A program made the translations under genes and the position numbers. From assembly GCF_025460805.1 (NCBI RefSeq), contig NZ_JAMXFJ010000011.1, positions 62,001-126,000 on the forward strand: a stretch of DNA of 64,000 bases, given 5' to 3'. Numbering within the stretch: position 1 is the stretch's first letter; each line of letters opens with the position of its first letter. The notes beneath the pieces are model-generated. The model made no database searches. It saw only the letters and a program-made list of their open reading frames with translations, and was not told the DNA's origin. Below, in pieces: positions 1 to 7,628 of this stretch. This DNA comes from Microvirga sesbaniae. GTDB taxonomy: Bacteria; Pseudomonadota; Alphaproteobacteria; Rhizobiales; Beijerinckiaceae.

Positions 1-256
1 CGCGCCGCAGGCTGCCGACGATCTCGACGATCAGGACGACGAGAACCGGGACCGTCGCCACGGCCCAGATCAGCCCGGACCATGGCCCGTGGCCCGCAAC
101 GCCCGCCGCAAGACCGAGGACCAGTCCCAGGGCCGGCATGATGACCAGGACGGGACGGGCGAACCTGTGAAGCGCTTGCAGCGAAGGAAACCCGGCCGCA
201 CGGGAGAGCCGGAGCGGTCGGGAGGCTGACAGGCTGGCGTTCTCATGCCCGGGCAT
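1..256 (-). CDS. Heavy-metal translocating P-type ATPase, N-terminal part (runs off the window)
   Basis: An open frame of 85 codons starts at the ATG at 256 and continues past position 1. A good ribosome binding site (GGAGAGG) lies 8 bases upstream of the ATG. After a basic N-terminus there are two hydrophobic segments (about residues 35-54 and 62-80), followed by a basic turn. This pattern resembles the first membrane hairpin of P1B-type ATPases that lack a soluble metal-binding domain. None of the ATPase signature motifs lie inside the window, so the substrate (Zn/Cd/Pb or Cu) cannot be told. It follows the oxidoreductase gene on the same strand after about 100 bases and may be the last gene of the stress operon that begins at 4399. 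Confidence 0.6.
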   Translation of the reverse strand, partial: MPGHENASLSASRPLRLSRAAGFPSLQALHRFARPVLVIMPALGLVLGLAAGVAGHGPWSGLIWAVATVPVLVVLIVEIVGSLRR

Positions 257-361
257 GGTCGGATCCTCTCCGAGGCGAAGGGATTGTCGCCCCCCGCGGT
301 GTCCGCATCAATCCTGGCCGGTCGGCATTCCCGCGCGACGGGAAAGGTCGACGCGATCCCT

Positions 362-946
362 CTAGCGGGCCCTCTTGCCGAGGCGGCGCATGGCGTCGAT
401 CCATGCCGTCCGCCTGCCGTCGCTCATGCCCTCGATCATGCCGATCAGCGTATGTCGGTTCGGGCCGATGCCGATCAGCGACAGGATGCTGCGCTTGAGG
501 CTCTTCAGGCTGTGTGCCCCGAAGTACCATCGGTAGACGAAGGCGGGCATGCCCATGGTGATGACGATGCGTGAGGAGCGTCCCTTGAGCGAGGTCTTCC
601 AACTGCTGCCTGCCCCCGCACCGCCCGTCATGAAGGCGGGCCGCAGGGACTGCTCCAGGAAGCCCTTGAGAAGGGCCGGCATCCCTCCCAGCCACAGAGG
701 GTAGACGAAGACGAGGTGCTCGGCCCAGGCCAGCGTCCGCTGGGCCTCCGTGATGACGGCGGGCGACGCGGCACCCTCCCAATCGGCTTTCGCGCGCAGC
801 AGCGGGAAGTCGAGATCGGCCACAGTGATGAAACGGACCTGATGGCCGCCGGCGACGGCACCCTCGGCATAGGCCTCTGCGAGCGCGTGGCAGAAATGCC
901 CGCCTCCGGACGTGGGATGGCCCTGGATGATGGCGATGCGTGTCAT
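362..946 (-). CDS. NAD(P)H-dependent oxidoreductase, flavodoxin-like fold
   Basis: This 194-residue protein is in the NQO1/MdaB/KefF-like NAD(P)H dehydrogenase (quinone) family, which binds FMN or FAD and reduces quinones by two electrons. The N-terminal beta strand and loop (IAIIQGHPTSGGGHFCHAL) form the family's phosphate-binding region. The later motif FVYPLWLGGMPALLKGF is the classic flavin-contact segment. The C-terminal third is less conserved and ends in a basic tail. The start was set at the ATG at 946 because it overlaps the stop of the upstream P-type ATPase (ATGA), which suggests translational coupling. A longer in-frame extension exists upstream but is coding DNA of the ATPase. 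Likely cytoplasmic, with a role in redox stress alongside the ATPase and stress protein. Confidence 0.88.
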   Translation of the reverse strand: MTRIAIIQGHPTSGGGHFCHALAEAYAEGAVAGGHQVRFITVADLDFPLLRAKADWEGAASPAVITEAQRTLAWAEHLVFVYPLWLGGMPALLKGFLEQSLRPAFMTGGAGAGSSWKTSLKGRSSRIVITMGMPAFVYRWYFGAHSLKSLKRSILSLIGIGPNRHTLIGMIEGMSDGRRTAWIDAMRRLGKRAR

Positions 947-3534
947 GCCGGTGTCCGTTGCTCGTTGCGCGGCGCCCGCACCCCCCGGAACCGCTTGGCC
1001 AACCCGAACCAGCCACCGGCCAGGACGGCGACGGTCAGGGTGGTCGCCAACCATGGCAGGCCTGGAGGAGAGAGGCGGAGGATGGCGGCAAGCGGCGGAA
1101 CGTAGATGATTGCGGTGACGATGACGGCGGCCGCGGCTCCGATTCCCCAGAAGACGAGCCGCCTGCTGTCGAAGAAGGAGGTTCCCGGCTCCGCCGCGTC
1201 GGCGAAGGCGAGGACGAGGTTGCCGAGCACCAGGGTAACGAACGCCGATGCCCGCGCCTGCGTCTCAGGAATGTCGGCATTCAGTGCCCATGCATACAGG
1301 CCGAGGACGGCCCCGAGCACGACGGCGCCCTGGACGAACCCGAGGACGATCTGGGAGGTGCCGAAGAGCGGCTCGCTGGCAGGCCGCGGCGGCCTCTCCA
1401 TCGCGTGCCGCTCGCTCGGCTCGCCCTCGAAGGCGAGCGAGCAGACCGGGTCGATCACGAGTTCCAGCAGGATCACATGCATCGGGTACAGGATCGGCGG
1501 CAGGCCCATGACGAGGGGCAGCAGGGCCAGCCCGGCGATGGGCACGTGGACCGCAGTCACGTAGGTCAGGGCCTTGCGCAGGTTCGTGAAGATGCGCCGC
1601 CCAAGCCGCACGCCACCGATAATCGAAACGAAGCGGTCATCGAGGAGCACGAGGTCTGCCGCCTCCCGCGCGACATCCGTGCCGCGCTGTCCCATGGCGA
1701 TGCCGATGTGGGCGGCCTCGAGCGCCGGCGCGTCGTTGACACCGTCGCCGGTCATGGCAACGACCTCGCCGTCGGCCTTCAGCGCCTCGACGAGGGCAAG
1801 CTTCTGCTCCGGCATGATGCGGGCAAAGACCCGGATCCGTCGCACCCGCTCGCGCAGGCCTTCCGGGTCGAGTTCGGCGATCTCCCTGCCCGTGAGGACG
1901 CCAGCGCCGGTGTCGATCCCGGCCTGGCGAGCAATCTCCAGGGCCGTGGCCGGGTAGTCGCCCGTGATCATCGCAACCGTGATCCCGGCCCGTTTCGCCT
2001 CGGCGACGGATTGAGGAACATCGGGCCGCACCGGATCCGCGAAGCCGATCAGTCCCTCGAACCCAAACGCCAGATCCTCGGGAGCCGCCGCGCAGTCCCG
2101 GTCATCGCGAGCGGATGCCACGCCCAGCACACGCAGGCCGCGGCTCGCCAGTCCTGCAACCACCGTGTCCATCGCGGCACGTTCATCATCGCCCATGCGG
2201 CAGAGACGGAAAATGGCCTCGGGCGCCCCTTTCGCCGCGTAGAGAACGCCGCCCGCCGGAGCGGGCCAGACCTGGATGAAGGCCAACAGCTCGGGACGGA
2301 GCGGGTAGGTTCGCAGCGGCGCCTCCGCCCGAGCCGCTTCGGGCAGAACGCGCATCCCCGTGACATGGACAGCCCTGTCCATGGGATCGACCGGGCGGAC
2401 AGCGGATGCGAGCAGCGCCGTCCGCAGCGGCTCGACGGCGCGGCCGGAAAGCCTGTCATGGCCCCGCAGATTCTGTGCCTCCCCGCCCCGCCACGACGTG
2501 GCAAGCACCATGCGGTTCTCGGTCAGCGTCCCGGTCTTGTCGACGCACAGGAAGGTGGCGGCCCCGAGCGTCTCGATCACGGCGGCGCGGCGCACCAGCA
2601 CCTTATGACGGGCGAGGCGAAACGCTCCGAGCGCCATGAAGATCGCCAGCACCATCGGGAACTCCTCGGGCAGAAGCGCGATGGCCAGCGTGATCCCGGA
2701 CAAGGCGCCGCCGATCCAGTCGTCCCGCAGCACGCCGTACGCGACGGCAAGGACGGCGCAGAACCCAAGTGAGAGGATCCCGAGTCTGGCGATGAGCGCG
2801 CCCGTTGTCCTCTGGAGCAGCGTCGGCTCGTCCTCGATGGTGGCCAGCGAGGCGCCGATGCGTCCCAGCCGCGTCGCGGGACCGGTGCGTACGACATGGA
2901 CCATGCCCTGCCCGCGCACGTTCAGGGTCCCGGCAAACAGGTACGGGGTATCGTCTCCCCCGGGCTCCGGGTCGCCGGCTTCTTCCATGCCGCCGGGTTC
3001 AGGACGTTTGGACACCGGGACCGACTCGCCGGTGAGGGCCGATTCATCGACCGTCAGCGCGTCGCCCCCGATCAGGAAGCCGTCGGCGGGCAGGCGCTCC
3101 CCCTCTCCGACCAGGACGAGATCGCCCGGTACGAGGTCACGCGCCGGGACGCGCCGCTCGGTCCCGCCGCGGATCACCCGGGCGTAAGGCTCGGCCAGTT
3201 CGCGCAGGGCGGCCAGCGCCCGTTCGCTCCTGGCCTCTTGCAGCACCACCAGCCCGATCGTCACGACGGCGCCGGCCGTCATGAACAGGCCTTCCTTGAT
3301 GTCGCCGAGCATCAGGTAAAGGCCCGCCGCGGCCAGCAGGAGCAGGAACATCGGCTCGCGCAGGATCCCGCGGACGATCTCGACGAGGCCACGGGAGCGC
3401 TTCCCCGCGACGGCATTGGGTCCGTGCCGCGCGAGGCGGCGCTGCGCCTCGGAATCGTCGAGGCCCGTCAAGCCTGCTGGGACGACCTCCATAGTGTCTA
3501 CGTCATGGCCGCCGGGTGCGGGTTGCGCGTGCAC
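943..3534 (-). CDS. Cation-translocating P-type ATPase (PEEFP-type)
   Basis: The 863-residue protein carries a complete P-type ATPase core. It has an N-terminal cation-ATPase domain, an actuator domain with TGES (about residues 168-171), and a membrane motif PEEFP (about 289-293) where SERCA has PEGLP. The phosphorylation site DKTGT has its Asp near 332, the hinge reads MTGDGVNDAP, and a C-terminal bundle of hydrophobic helices follows. PEEFP-type pumps are widespread in bacteria and their ion is not securely known; Ca2+ or another cation is likely. The GTG at 3534 was preferred as start (GGGGA 9 bases upstream, 31 bases after the stress-protein stop). The ATG at 3492 is a real alternative. 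The 3' end overlaps the oxidoreductase start by 4 bases. Confidence 0.9.
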   Translation of the reverse strand: MHAQPAPGGHDVDTMEVVPAGLTGLDDSEAQRRLARHGPNAVAGKRSRGLVEIVRGILREPMFLLLLAAAGLYLMLGDIKEGLFMTAGAVVTIGLVVLQEARSERALAALRELAEPYARVIRGGTERRVPARDLVPGDLVLVGEGERLPADGFLIGGDALTVDESALTGESVPVSKRPEPGGMEEAGDPEPGGDDTPYLFAGTLNVRGQGMVHVVRTGPATRLGRIGASLATIEDEPTLLQRTTGALIARLGILSLGFCAVLAVAYGVLRDDWIGGALSGITLAIALLPEEFPMVLAIFMALGAFRLARHKVLVRRAAVIETLGAATFLCVDKTGTLTENRMVLATSWRGGEAQNLRGHDRLSGRAVEPLRTALLASAVRPVDPMDRAVHVTGMRVLPEAARAEAPLRTYPLRPELLAFIQVWPAPAGGVLYAAKGAPEAIFRLCRMGDDERAAMDTVVAGLASRGLRVLGVASARDDRDCAAAPEDLAFGFEGLIGFADPVRPDVPQSVAEAKRAGITVAMITGDYPATALEIARQAGIDTGAGVLTGREIAELDPEGLRERVRRIRVFARIMPEQKLALVEALKADGEVVAMTGDGVNDAPALEAAHIGIAMGQRGTDVAREAADLVLLDDRFVSIIGGVRLGRRIFTNLRKALTYVTAVHVPIAGLALLPLVMGLPPILYPMHVILLELVIDPVCSLAFEGEPSERHAMERPPRPASEPLFGTSQIVLGFVQGAVVLGAVLGLYAWALNADIPETQARASAFVTLVLGNLVLAFADAAEPGTSFFDSRRLVFWGIGAAAAVIVTAIIYVPPLAAILRLSPPGLPWLATTLTVAVLAGGWFGLAKRFRGVRAPRNEQRTPA

Positions 3535-3565
3535 GACCGCCCGTCCCCGGTTGGCACGGCCGAGC

Positions 3566-4399
3566 TCACTGGGCCACCAGGATCGGGGTTTCCGCAGCGG
3601 TGAGCATGTCCCGCGTCGCGCCGCCGAACACCTGCTCCCTGAGACGGGTGTGGCCGTAGGCTCCCATGATGACCAGATCCGCGGAGATCCGATGCGCCTC
3701 CTCGAGGATGACATCGGCGATGGGACGATCCTCACTCTCGGCGGTGACGACCTCCGCCACGACGTTGTGGTGGGCGAGATGGGCCTTCAGCTCCGCTGCG
3801 GGCTCGGCATCCCCCGGAGGATCCACGACGAGGACCACGGTGCGCGCCGCCTGTTCCATGAACTCCAGTCCCTCGCGCAGGGCGCGGGCGGCCTCGCGGC
3901 TGCCGTTCCAGGCGACCAGCACGGTCTGGATAGGACCCTGCCGGTGACGGCCGGGCGGCACGAGCAGCAGGGCGCGCCCGCTGCCGAACAGCACCGCTTC
4001 CGCCAGGTCCGGCCAGAGCAAGGCCTCGGCCTCGCCGTAGGGCCGCGTGGCGATGAAGAGATCGGCGCAGCGGGCCTGCTCCACGACCTTCCCGGTCAAT
4101 GCTCCAGACGTCTCATCGAACCGGCGCAGCTCGCTCGGCACCTGGAGGCCGGCAAGCCGCTCCGACAGTCGCCTGGCCGTGACATCGCCGTCCTTCAGGG
4201 CTTGGTCCTGGAGTTCGGTCAGAACCTGCATCGCGGCCGCGCCGCCATCCATGGGCATGGCGATGGTGAGATCGGGAAGCTGGTTGGTGAAGAGTCCGAT
4301 CAGATAGGCCCTCCCAGCCAACGCGAGCGCCTGGCCATGCTCCAGCCGGATCTCGTCCTCGGGACTTCCGTCGAGATGTACCATGATGTCCTTGATCAT
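3566..4399 (-). CDS. Universal stress protein, two tandem UspA domains
   Basis: The 277-residue protein contains two UspA folds. The N-terminal one (about 1-145) starts IKDIMVHLDGSPEDE. The C-terminal one (about 155-277) holds MGAYGHTRLREQVFGG, which fits the G-2x-G-9x-G-(S/T) ATP-binding motif of ATP-binding Usp proteins. The first domain lacks a clear copy of that motif. UspA proteins act in the cytoplasm in stress and energy-limitation survival. In Bradyrhizobium and Rhodopseudomonas many are under FixK/FNR control. An FNR/FixK-like motif sits at 4475-4488, about 80 bases before the ATG. The gene heads a same-strand run with the P-type ATPase, the oxidoreductase and the metal-ATPase fragment. 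Confidence 0.92.
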   Translation of the reverse strand: MIKDIMVHLDGSPEDEIRLEHGQALALAGRAYLIGLFTNQLPDLTIAMPMDGGAAAMQVLTELQDQALKDGDVTARRLSERLAGLQVPSELRRFDETSGALTGKVVEQARCADLFIATRPYGEAEALLWPDLAEAVLFGSGRALLLVPPGRHRQGPIQTVLVAWNGSREAARALREGLEFMEQAARTVVLVVDPPGDAEPAAELKAHLAHHNVVAEVVTAESEDRPIADVILEEAHRISADLVIMGAYGHTRLREQVFGGATRDMLTAAETPILVAQ

Positions 4400-4474
4400 C
4401 GCCCTCTCCCTCTGCTTACCATGTCACGGCCCCGTGCCGGGCCATGATCATGTGGCCGTAGGCGGGCCAGTACC

Positions 4475-4488
4475 TTGATCTGGCGCAA
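4475..4488. promoter_or_regulatory. FNR/FixK-type box upstream of the stress-protein operon
   Basis: The sequence TTGATCTGGCGCAA fits the FixK2-type consensus TTG(A/C)-N6-(T/G)CAA, using the GCAA variant in the right half. Its centre lies about 82 bases upstream of the universal stress protein ATG at 4399. It was found by eye and its function is inferred. Confidence 0.45.
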
Positions 4489-4550
4489 CCCGCCCGAGGC
4501 AATCGGCGTATCTGTCCTCGGCCGGGTTCCTGGCGAACCTGTCAGTGAAC

Positions 4551-5624
4551 CTACGGGGTGATCGCGACCTTCAGGACGCCGTCCCTCTGGTGGCCGAACA
4601 GGTCGTAGGCCTCCTCGATCCGGTCGAGCGGGAAGCGGTGGGTCACGAGGGGCCGCGTGTCGACACGGCCCGCCGCGATCGCGCCCATGAGCCGCCGCAT
4701 GCGCTCCTTGCCGCCTGGGCAGAGCGTCGTTCGGATCGTGTGGTCGCCAAGTCCCGCCAGGAAGCCGTCGAGCGGGAGCCTCAGATCGCCCGCATAGACC
4801 CCGAGCGACGACAGGGTTCCGCCGGGGCGGAGCACGCGCAGCGACGCCTCGAAGGTTTCCTGCCGTCCGAGCGCCTCGATGGAGACGTCGACGCCCCGCC
4901 CGTCGGTCAGGCGCCCGATCTCCTCCACCGGATCAGTCTTCGTGAAGTCGACGACATGATCCGCGCCCATGCGGCGCGCCATCTCCATGCGCGCGGGCAC
5001 GCTCTCGACCGCGATGATCGTGGTCGCCCCCATCAGGCGGGCACCGGCCGTGGCGCACAGGCCGATCGGACCCTGCGCGAAGACGGCCACCGTATCGCCG
5101 ATGCGGATGCGCCCGCTCTCGGCGCCGGAGAAGCCGGTCGACATGATGTCCGGGCACATCAGCACCTGCTCGTCGGTGAGCCCGTCCGGCACCGGGGCGA
5201 GGTTCGCCATGGCATCGGGAACGCGCACGTACTCGGCCTGGCAGCCGTCGATGGTATTGCCGAACTTCCAGCCGCCCATGGCCTTCCAGCCGTGCCTCGT
5301 GCCGGCCCCATCCTGGGAATGGCAGCCGCACAGGCAGGCCTCGCTGTGCCCGCTCGGCGTTATGGCGCCGGCGATGACCCGCTGGCCCTCGCGGTAGCCC
5401 TGTACGGCCGAGCCGAGCTTCTCGATCACGCCGACGGGCTCGTGGCCAATGGTCAGCCCCCGGGCCACGGGATACTCGCCCTTGAGGATGTGGATGTCGG
5501 TGCCGCAGATCGTCGTGGTGGTGACGCGTACGAGCGCATCGAGGGGGCCGATCTCCGGAATCGGCTTCTCGTCGAGCACGATGCGGCCCGGCTCCACGAA
5601 GATGGCGGCTTTCATCCTGGGCAT
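4551..5624 (-). CDS. Zinc-dependent alcohol dehydrogenase family protein
   Basis: This 357-residue medium-chain dehydrogenase/reductase oxidises an alcohol with NAD(P)+ or runs the reverse reaction. The catalytic zinc ligands are visible as CGTDIH (about residues 39-44) and GHEPVG (about 62). The Rossmann part has an atypical AQGPIGLCA in place of the common GxGxxG, followed by the strand IIAVE. The structural-zinc lobe has the odd cysteine pattern CLCGCHS, with fewer cysteines than horse-liver type enzymes, so the second zinc may be missing. It resembles the bacterial secondary-alcohol dehydrogenase (TADH/isopropanol) group. The ATG at 5624 has a strong GGGGAGGAG site upstream. An FNR/FixK box lies at 5712-5725, suggesting induction when oxygen is low. 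The substrate is not predictable. Confidence 0.9.
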   Translation of the reverse strand: MPRMKAAIFVEPGRIVLDEKPIPEIGPLDALVRVTTTTICGTDIHILKGEYPVARGLTIGHEPVGVIEKLGSAVQGYREGQRVIAGAITPSGHSEACLCGCHSQDGAGTRHGWKAMGGWKFGNTIDGCQAEYVRVPDAMANLAPVPDGLTDEQVLMCPDIMSTGFSGAESGRIRIGDTVAVFAQGPIGLCATAGARLMGATTIIAVESVPARMEMARRMGADHVVDFTKTDPVEEIGRLTDGRGVDVSIEALGRQETFEASLRVLRPGGTLSSLGVYAGDLRLPLDGFLAGLGDHTIRTTLCPGGKERMRRLMGAIAAGRVDTRPLVTHRFPLDRIEEAYDLFGHQRDGVLKVAITP

Positions 5625-5711
5625 GGCACTCCTCCCCGGCTGGTCCGTACGGGGCGTCGCGACCCCGAGAATGCGCGATACGCATCATGGCGCCTCTCCC
5701 GAGGACCGGCA

Positions 5712-5725
5712 TTGACGCCGATCAA
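5712..5725. promoter_or_regulatory. FNR/FixK-type box upstream of the alcohol dehydrogenase
   Basis: TTGACGCCGATCAA matches TTGA-N6-TCAA exactly. Its centre is about 94 bases before the dehydrogenase ATG at 5624, in the gap between that gene and the Hsp20 gene. Confidence 0.6.
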
Positions 5726-5810
5726 GTCAGATCCGGGAGCTTCGCCCCTCCGTGAGGCGGGAGTGCCCTCGCGGTGACAGGCACGCGCCGACGGTTCACG
5801 CGGGCTACCT

Positions 5811-6392
5811 TCAGCCGGATTTCGTATCCTCGGATTCTCCCGATGCCCCTCTTCCCGGTTGTCCTGCTCCGCCCGTTGCCCCCGGGCCGGCGGTGCCTCG
5901 TCCCTGGACCTGGATGCGCCGGGAGCGCTCCTGCCGCCCGGTCTTCGGCACGGTCACGGTCAGGACGCCGTTCTCGAAACTCGCCTGGACCTGCTCGGGA
6001 TCGACGGAGGAGGGCAGCCGCAGCGAGCGCTGGAAGGTGCCGTAGGAGCGCTCGACGAAGTGGAAGTTCTCCTTGTCGTCCTTGCGCTCGAACTTCTTCT
6101 CCCCGCGGATCGTGAGCACATCGTCATCGAGGCTCAGATCGATGTCCTGCTCGCCGACGCCCGGCAGTTCGGCCGTGATGCGGATCTCCTTGTCGGTCTC
6201 CGACACGTTCATGCTGGCATTGACGAAGCTTCCGATATCGCCCTGGCCCTGACTGCCGGCCACCGCAGGCAGGCCCGAGCCGCGAAAGACGTCATCGAAG
6301 AGGCGGTTCATCTCGCGGTGCAGCGACAGGAAGGGATCTCCTGGAAACATTCCGCCACCGGGGCGGAAGGGGGTCATGGGATTGCGGGCCAT
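5811..6392 (-). CDS. Hsp20/alpha-crystallin family small heat-shock protein
   Basis: This 193-residue ATP-independent holdase chaperone binds unfolding proteins in large oligomers. The N-terminal arm includes FLSLHREMNRLFDDVFRG, a hallmark of class A bacterial Hsp20s. The alpha-crystallin domain spans about residues 55-155, with ELPGV, the dimer-loop region and the signature GVLTVTVPK. The tail is long, rich in Gly, Pro and Ser, and has no clear I-x-I beyond RRIQV. The start at 6392 was chosen because GAGGAGG lies 8 bases upstream; an in-frame ATG at 6434 has no such site. No sigma-32 promoter or ROSE-like element was recognised upstream. Confidence 0.93.
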   Translation of the reverse strand: MARNPMTPFRPGGGMFPGDPFLSLHREMNRLFDDVFRGSGLPAVAGSQGQGDIGSFVNASMNVSETDKEIRITAELPGVGEQDIDLSLDDDVLTIRGEKKFERKDDKENFHFVERSYGTFQRSLRLPSSVDPEQVQASFENGVLTVTVPKTGRQERSRRIQVQGRGTAGPGATGGAGQPGRGASGESEDTKSG

Positions 6393-6492
6393 TGTGCGTT
6401 CCTCCTCATGCGTTGCGGGATCCGGGCGGGCCATCGTAGCGTCGCGGGCATGGGGCCTCGCGGCATCAAGACTGGCCAGCGCCCTGGCGCGT

Positions 6493-6756
6493 TCAGGCCG
6501 CGAAGGACTGACCGCGTTGCTGCATCCAGAGCTGGTTCAACAGGTCGACATAGGGCTGACGCCTCTCACAGTGGGCGACCCTGAGTTTCTCCCTTATGTA
6601 CTGCTTGATTTCCTTGGCGCTGGCGCTCTCCTCGACCTTCTCCAATTCGACCTGATGCTCAAGGTCGATCTGGCCCAGCGTCTGCGCGACCTCTTTCATC
6701 ATCAGGTCAAGGCTGGGCGAGTACATCCGGTACTGCTGGCTGGCGTGATTGGACAT
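6493..6756 (-). CDS. Small conserved protein, paralogue of the 57191-57472 product
   Basis: This 87-residue protein is charged, probably helical and has no signal peptide. It aligns without gaps over 61 residues to the 93-residue protein at 57191-57472. Shared positions include a central TL..ID..H..E and a C-terminal H-x-ERR-x-PYV; about 19 of 61 positions are identical by hand count. No function is known to me for this family. The ATG at 6756 has GGAGGG 5 bases upstream, better than the ATG at 6768. An inverted repeat lies about 100 bases upstream (6854-6871). Its place beside Hsp20 and stress genes hints at a stress role, which is inference. Confidence 0.7.
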   Translation of the reverse strand: MSNHASQQYRMYSPSLDLMMKEVAQTLGQIDLEHQVELEKVEESASAKEIKQYIREKLRVAHCERRQPYVDLLNQLWMQQRGQSFAA

Positions 6757-6853
6757 GTTTCCCTCCATGATTGTTCATCATCGTCTGGGGCTACGCTTAT
6801 CCTAGAATTTACGCTGTCTCGGGCCAGTATCGTTGCTGCGGAACAAAGAGAAA

Positions 6854-6871
6854 CTCCGTATTTTTACGGAG
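6854..6871. promoter_or_regulatory. Perfect inverted repeat CTCCGTA-TTTT-TACGGAG
   Basis: A 7-bp perfect inverted repeat with a 4-base AT centre lies in the AT-rich gap between the small protein gene (start 6756) and the DnaQ-like gene. Its form resembles operators of NarL/FixJ-type response regulators. No long U-run follows either arm, so an operator is more likely than a terminator. The regulator is unknown. Confidence 0.4.
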
Positions 6872-6959
6872 GGGCCGCGTGAAGCTTTGCCGATCGGAGC
6901 AAGAGTCCCACCGGCCCGAAGGGGCCTGACGTTCCTGGCCGACGCTCCGTGAGCTGAAC

Positions 6960-7628
6960 TCAAGCGCCGACCGGAGCCTCCTGCTGGACGGCTCGATCAC
7001 GTCCGATGCGGGCTCCTCGTTGACGCATGTCACTGAGCTGCACGTACATCATGGCTGTCATCAGGGCATCGTTGAAGGCATCATGTAGCGCGAGGCTGGG
7101 AATGCCCAGATCCGACAGGATCGACTGGAACCGGAGATCGAGCACCGTCCCGGGTGGGGCACCGCCGTACTTGAGGGCGTAGTAGATCTCCGAGACCTCG
7201 ATGCGGCGATTGGGGAGCTTCGCCTCGATGAACCGGAGAACATACTTGTCGAGCATACGGACATCGAAATCCACGTAATAGCCGACAATGGGACGGCCCC
7301 CGATGAATCGGAGCAGCTCCGGCAACACCTCGTGCATGGGGCGCCCCGCGGCCACGTCACGCGCCCGGAGCCGGTGGACTTTGATGGACTCAGGGGGCGG
7401 TACCCTGTCGCTCCTGATGATGGCCTTGTAGGCCTCGCTTGTCAGGATGCGGCTGCCGCGGATCACGATGGCTGCGACGGCGATCACCTCGTCGTGCCGC
7501 GGGTTGAGCCCGGTCGTCTCGCAATCCAGGACCACGACCTCGTCCGGCGGTCCCGGCTCGAACAGGAACCGGTAGGCATGATCCGCCAGCGTTGCGCGAT
7601 AGAACAGGTTGCGCAGTCGGCGTCCCAC
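6960..7628 (-). CDS. DnaQ-like 3'-5' exonuclease (DEDDh family)
   Basis: The 222-residue protein has the exonuclease motifs of the epsilon/DnaQ superfamily: ExoI as LDCETTG (about residues 33-39), ExoII near VGYYVDFDVRMLD, and ExoIII as HDAFNDA (the H-x(4)-D of DEDDh enzymes). These four acidic residues and the His bind two metal ions and cleave single-stranded ends. It lacks polymerase or clamp-binding parts, so it is a stand-alone nuclease and not a replicative proofreader. The start is the GTG at 7628, directly after the TGA of the cNMP/CBS protein gene. This gene is commonly the last member of acs-actP-CBS modules; why a nuclease sits there is not clear. Confidence 0.88.
   Translation of the reverse strand: MGRRLRNLFYRATLADHAYRFLFEPGPPDEVVVLDCETTGLNPRHDEVIAVAAIVIRGSRILTSEAYKAIIRSDRVPPPESIKVHRLRARDVAAGRPMHEVLPELLRFIGGRPIVGYYVDFDVRMLDKYVLRFIEAKLPNRRIEVSEIYYALKYGGAPPGTVLDLRFQSILSDLGIPSLALHDAFNDALMTAMMYVQLSDMRQRGARIGRDRAVQQEAPVGA

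Noticed and set aside
940..2772. Long plus-strand open frame across the P-type ATPase
   Set aside because: It is antisense to a gene with full family motifs. GC-rich third positions produce such shadows.
5735..5770. GC-rich hairpin after the Hsp20 gene as a terminator
   Set aside because: The pairing is short and no U-run follows.
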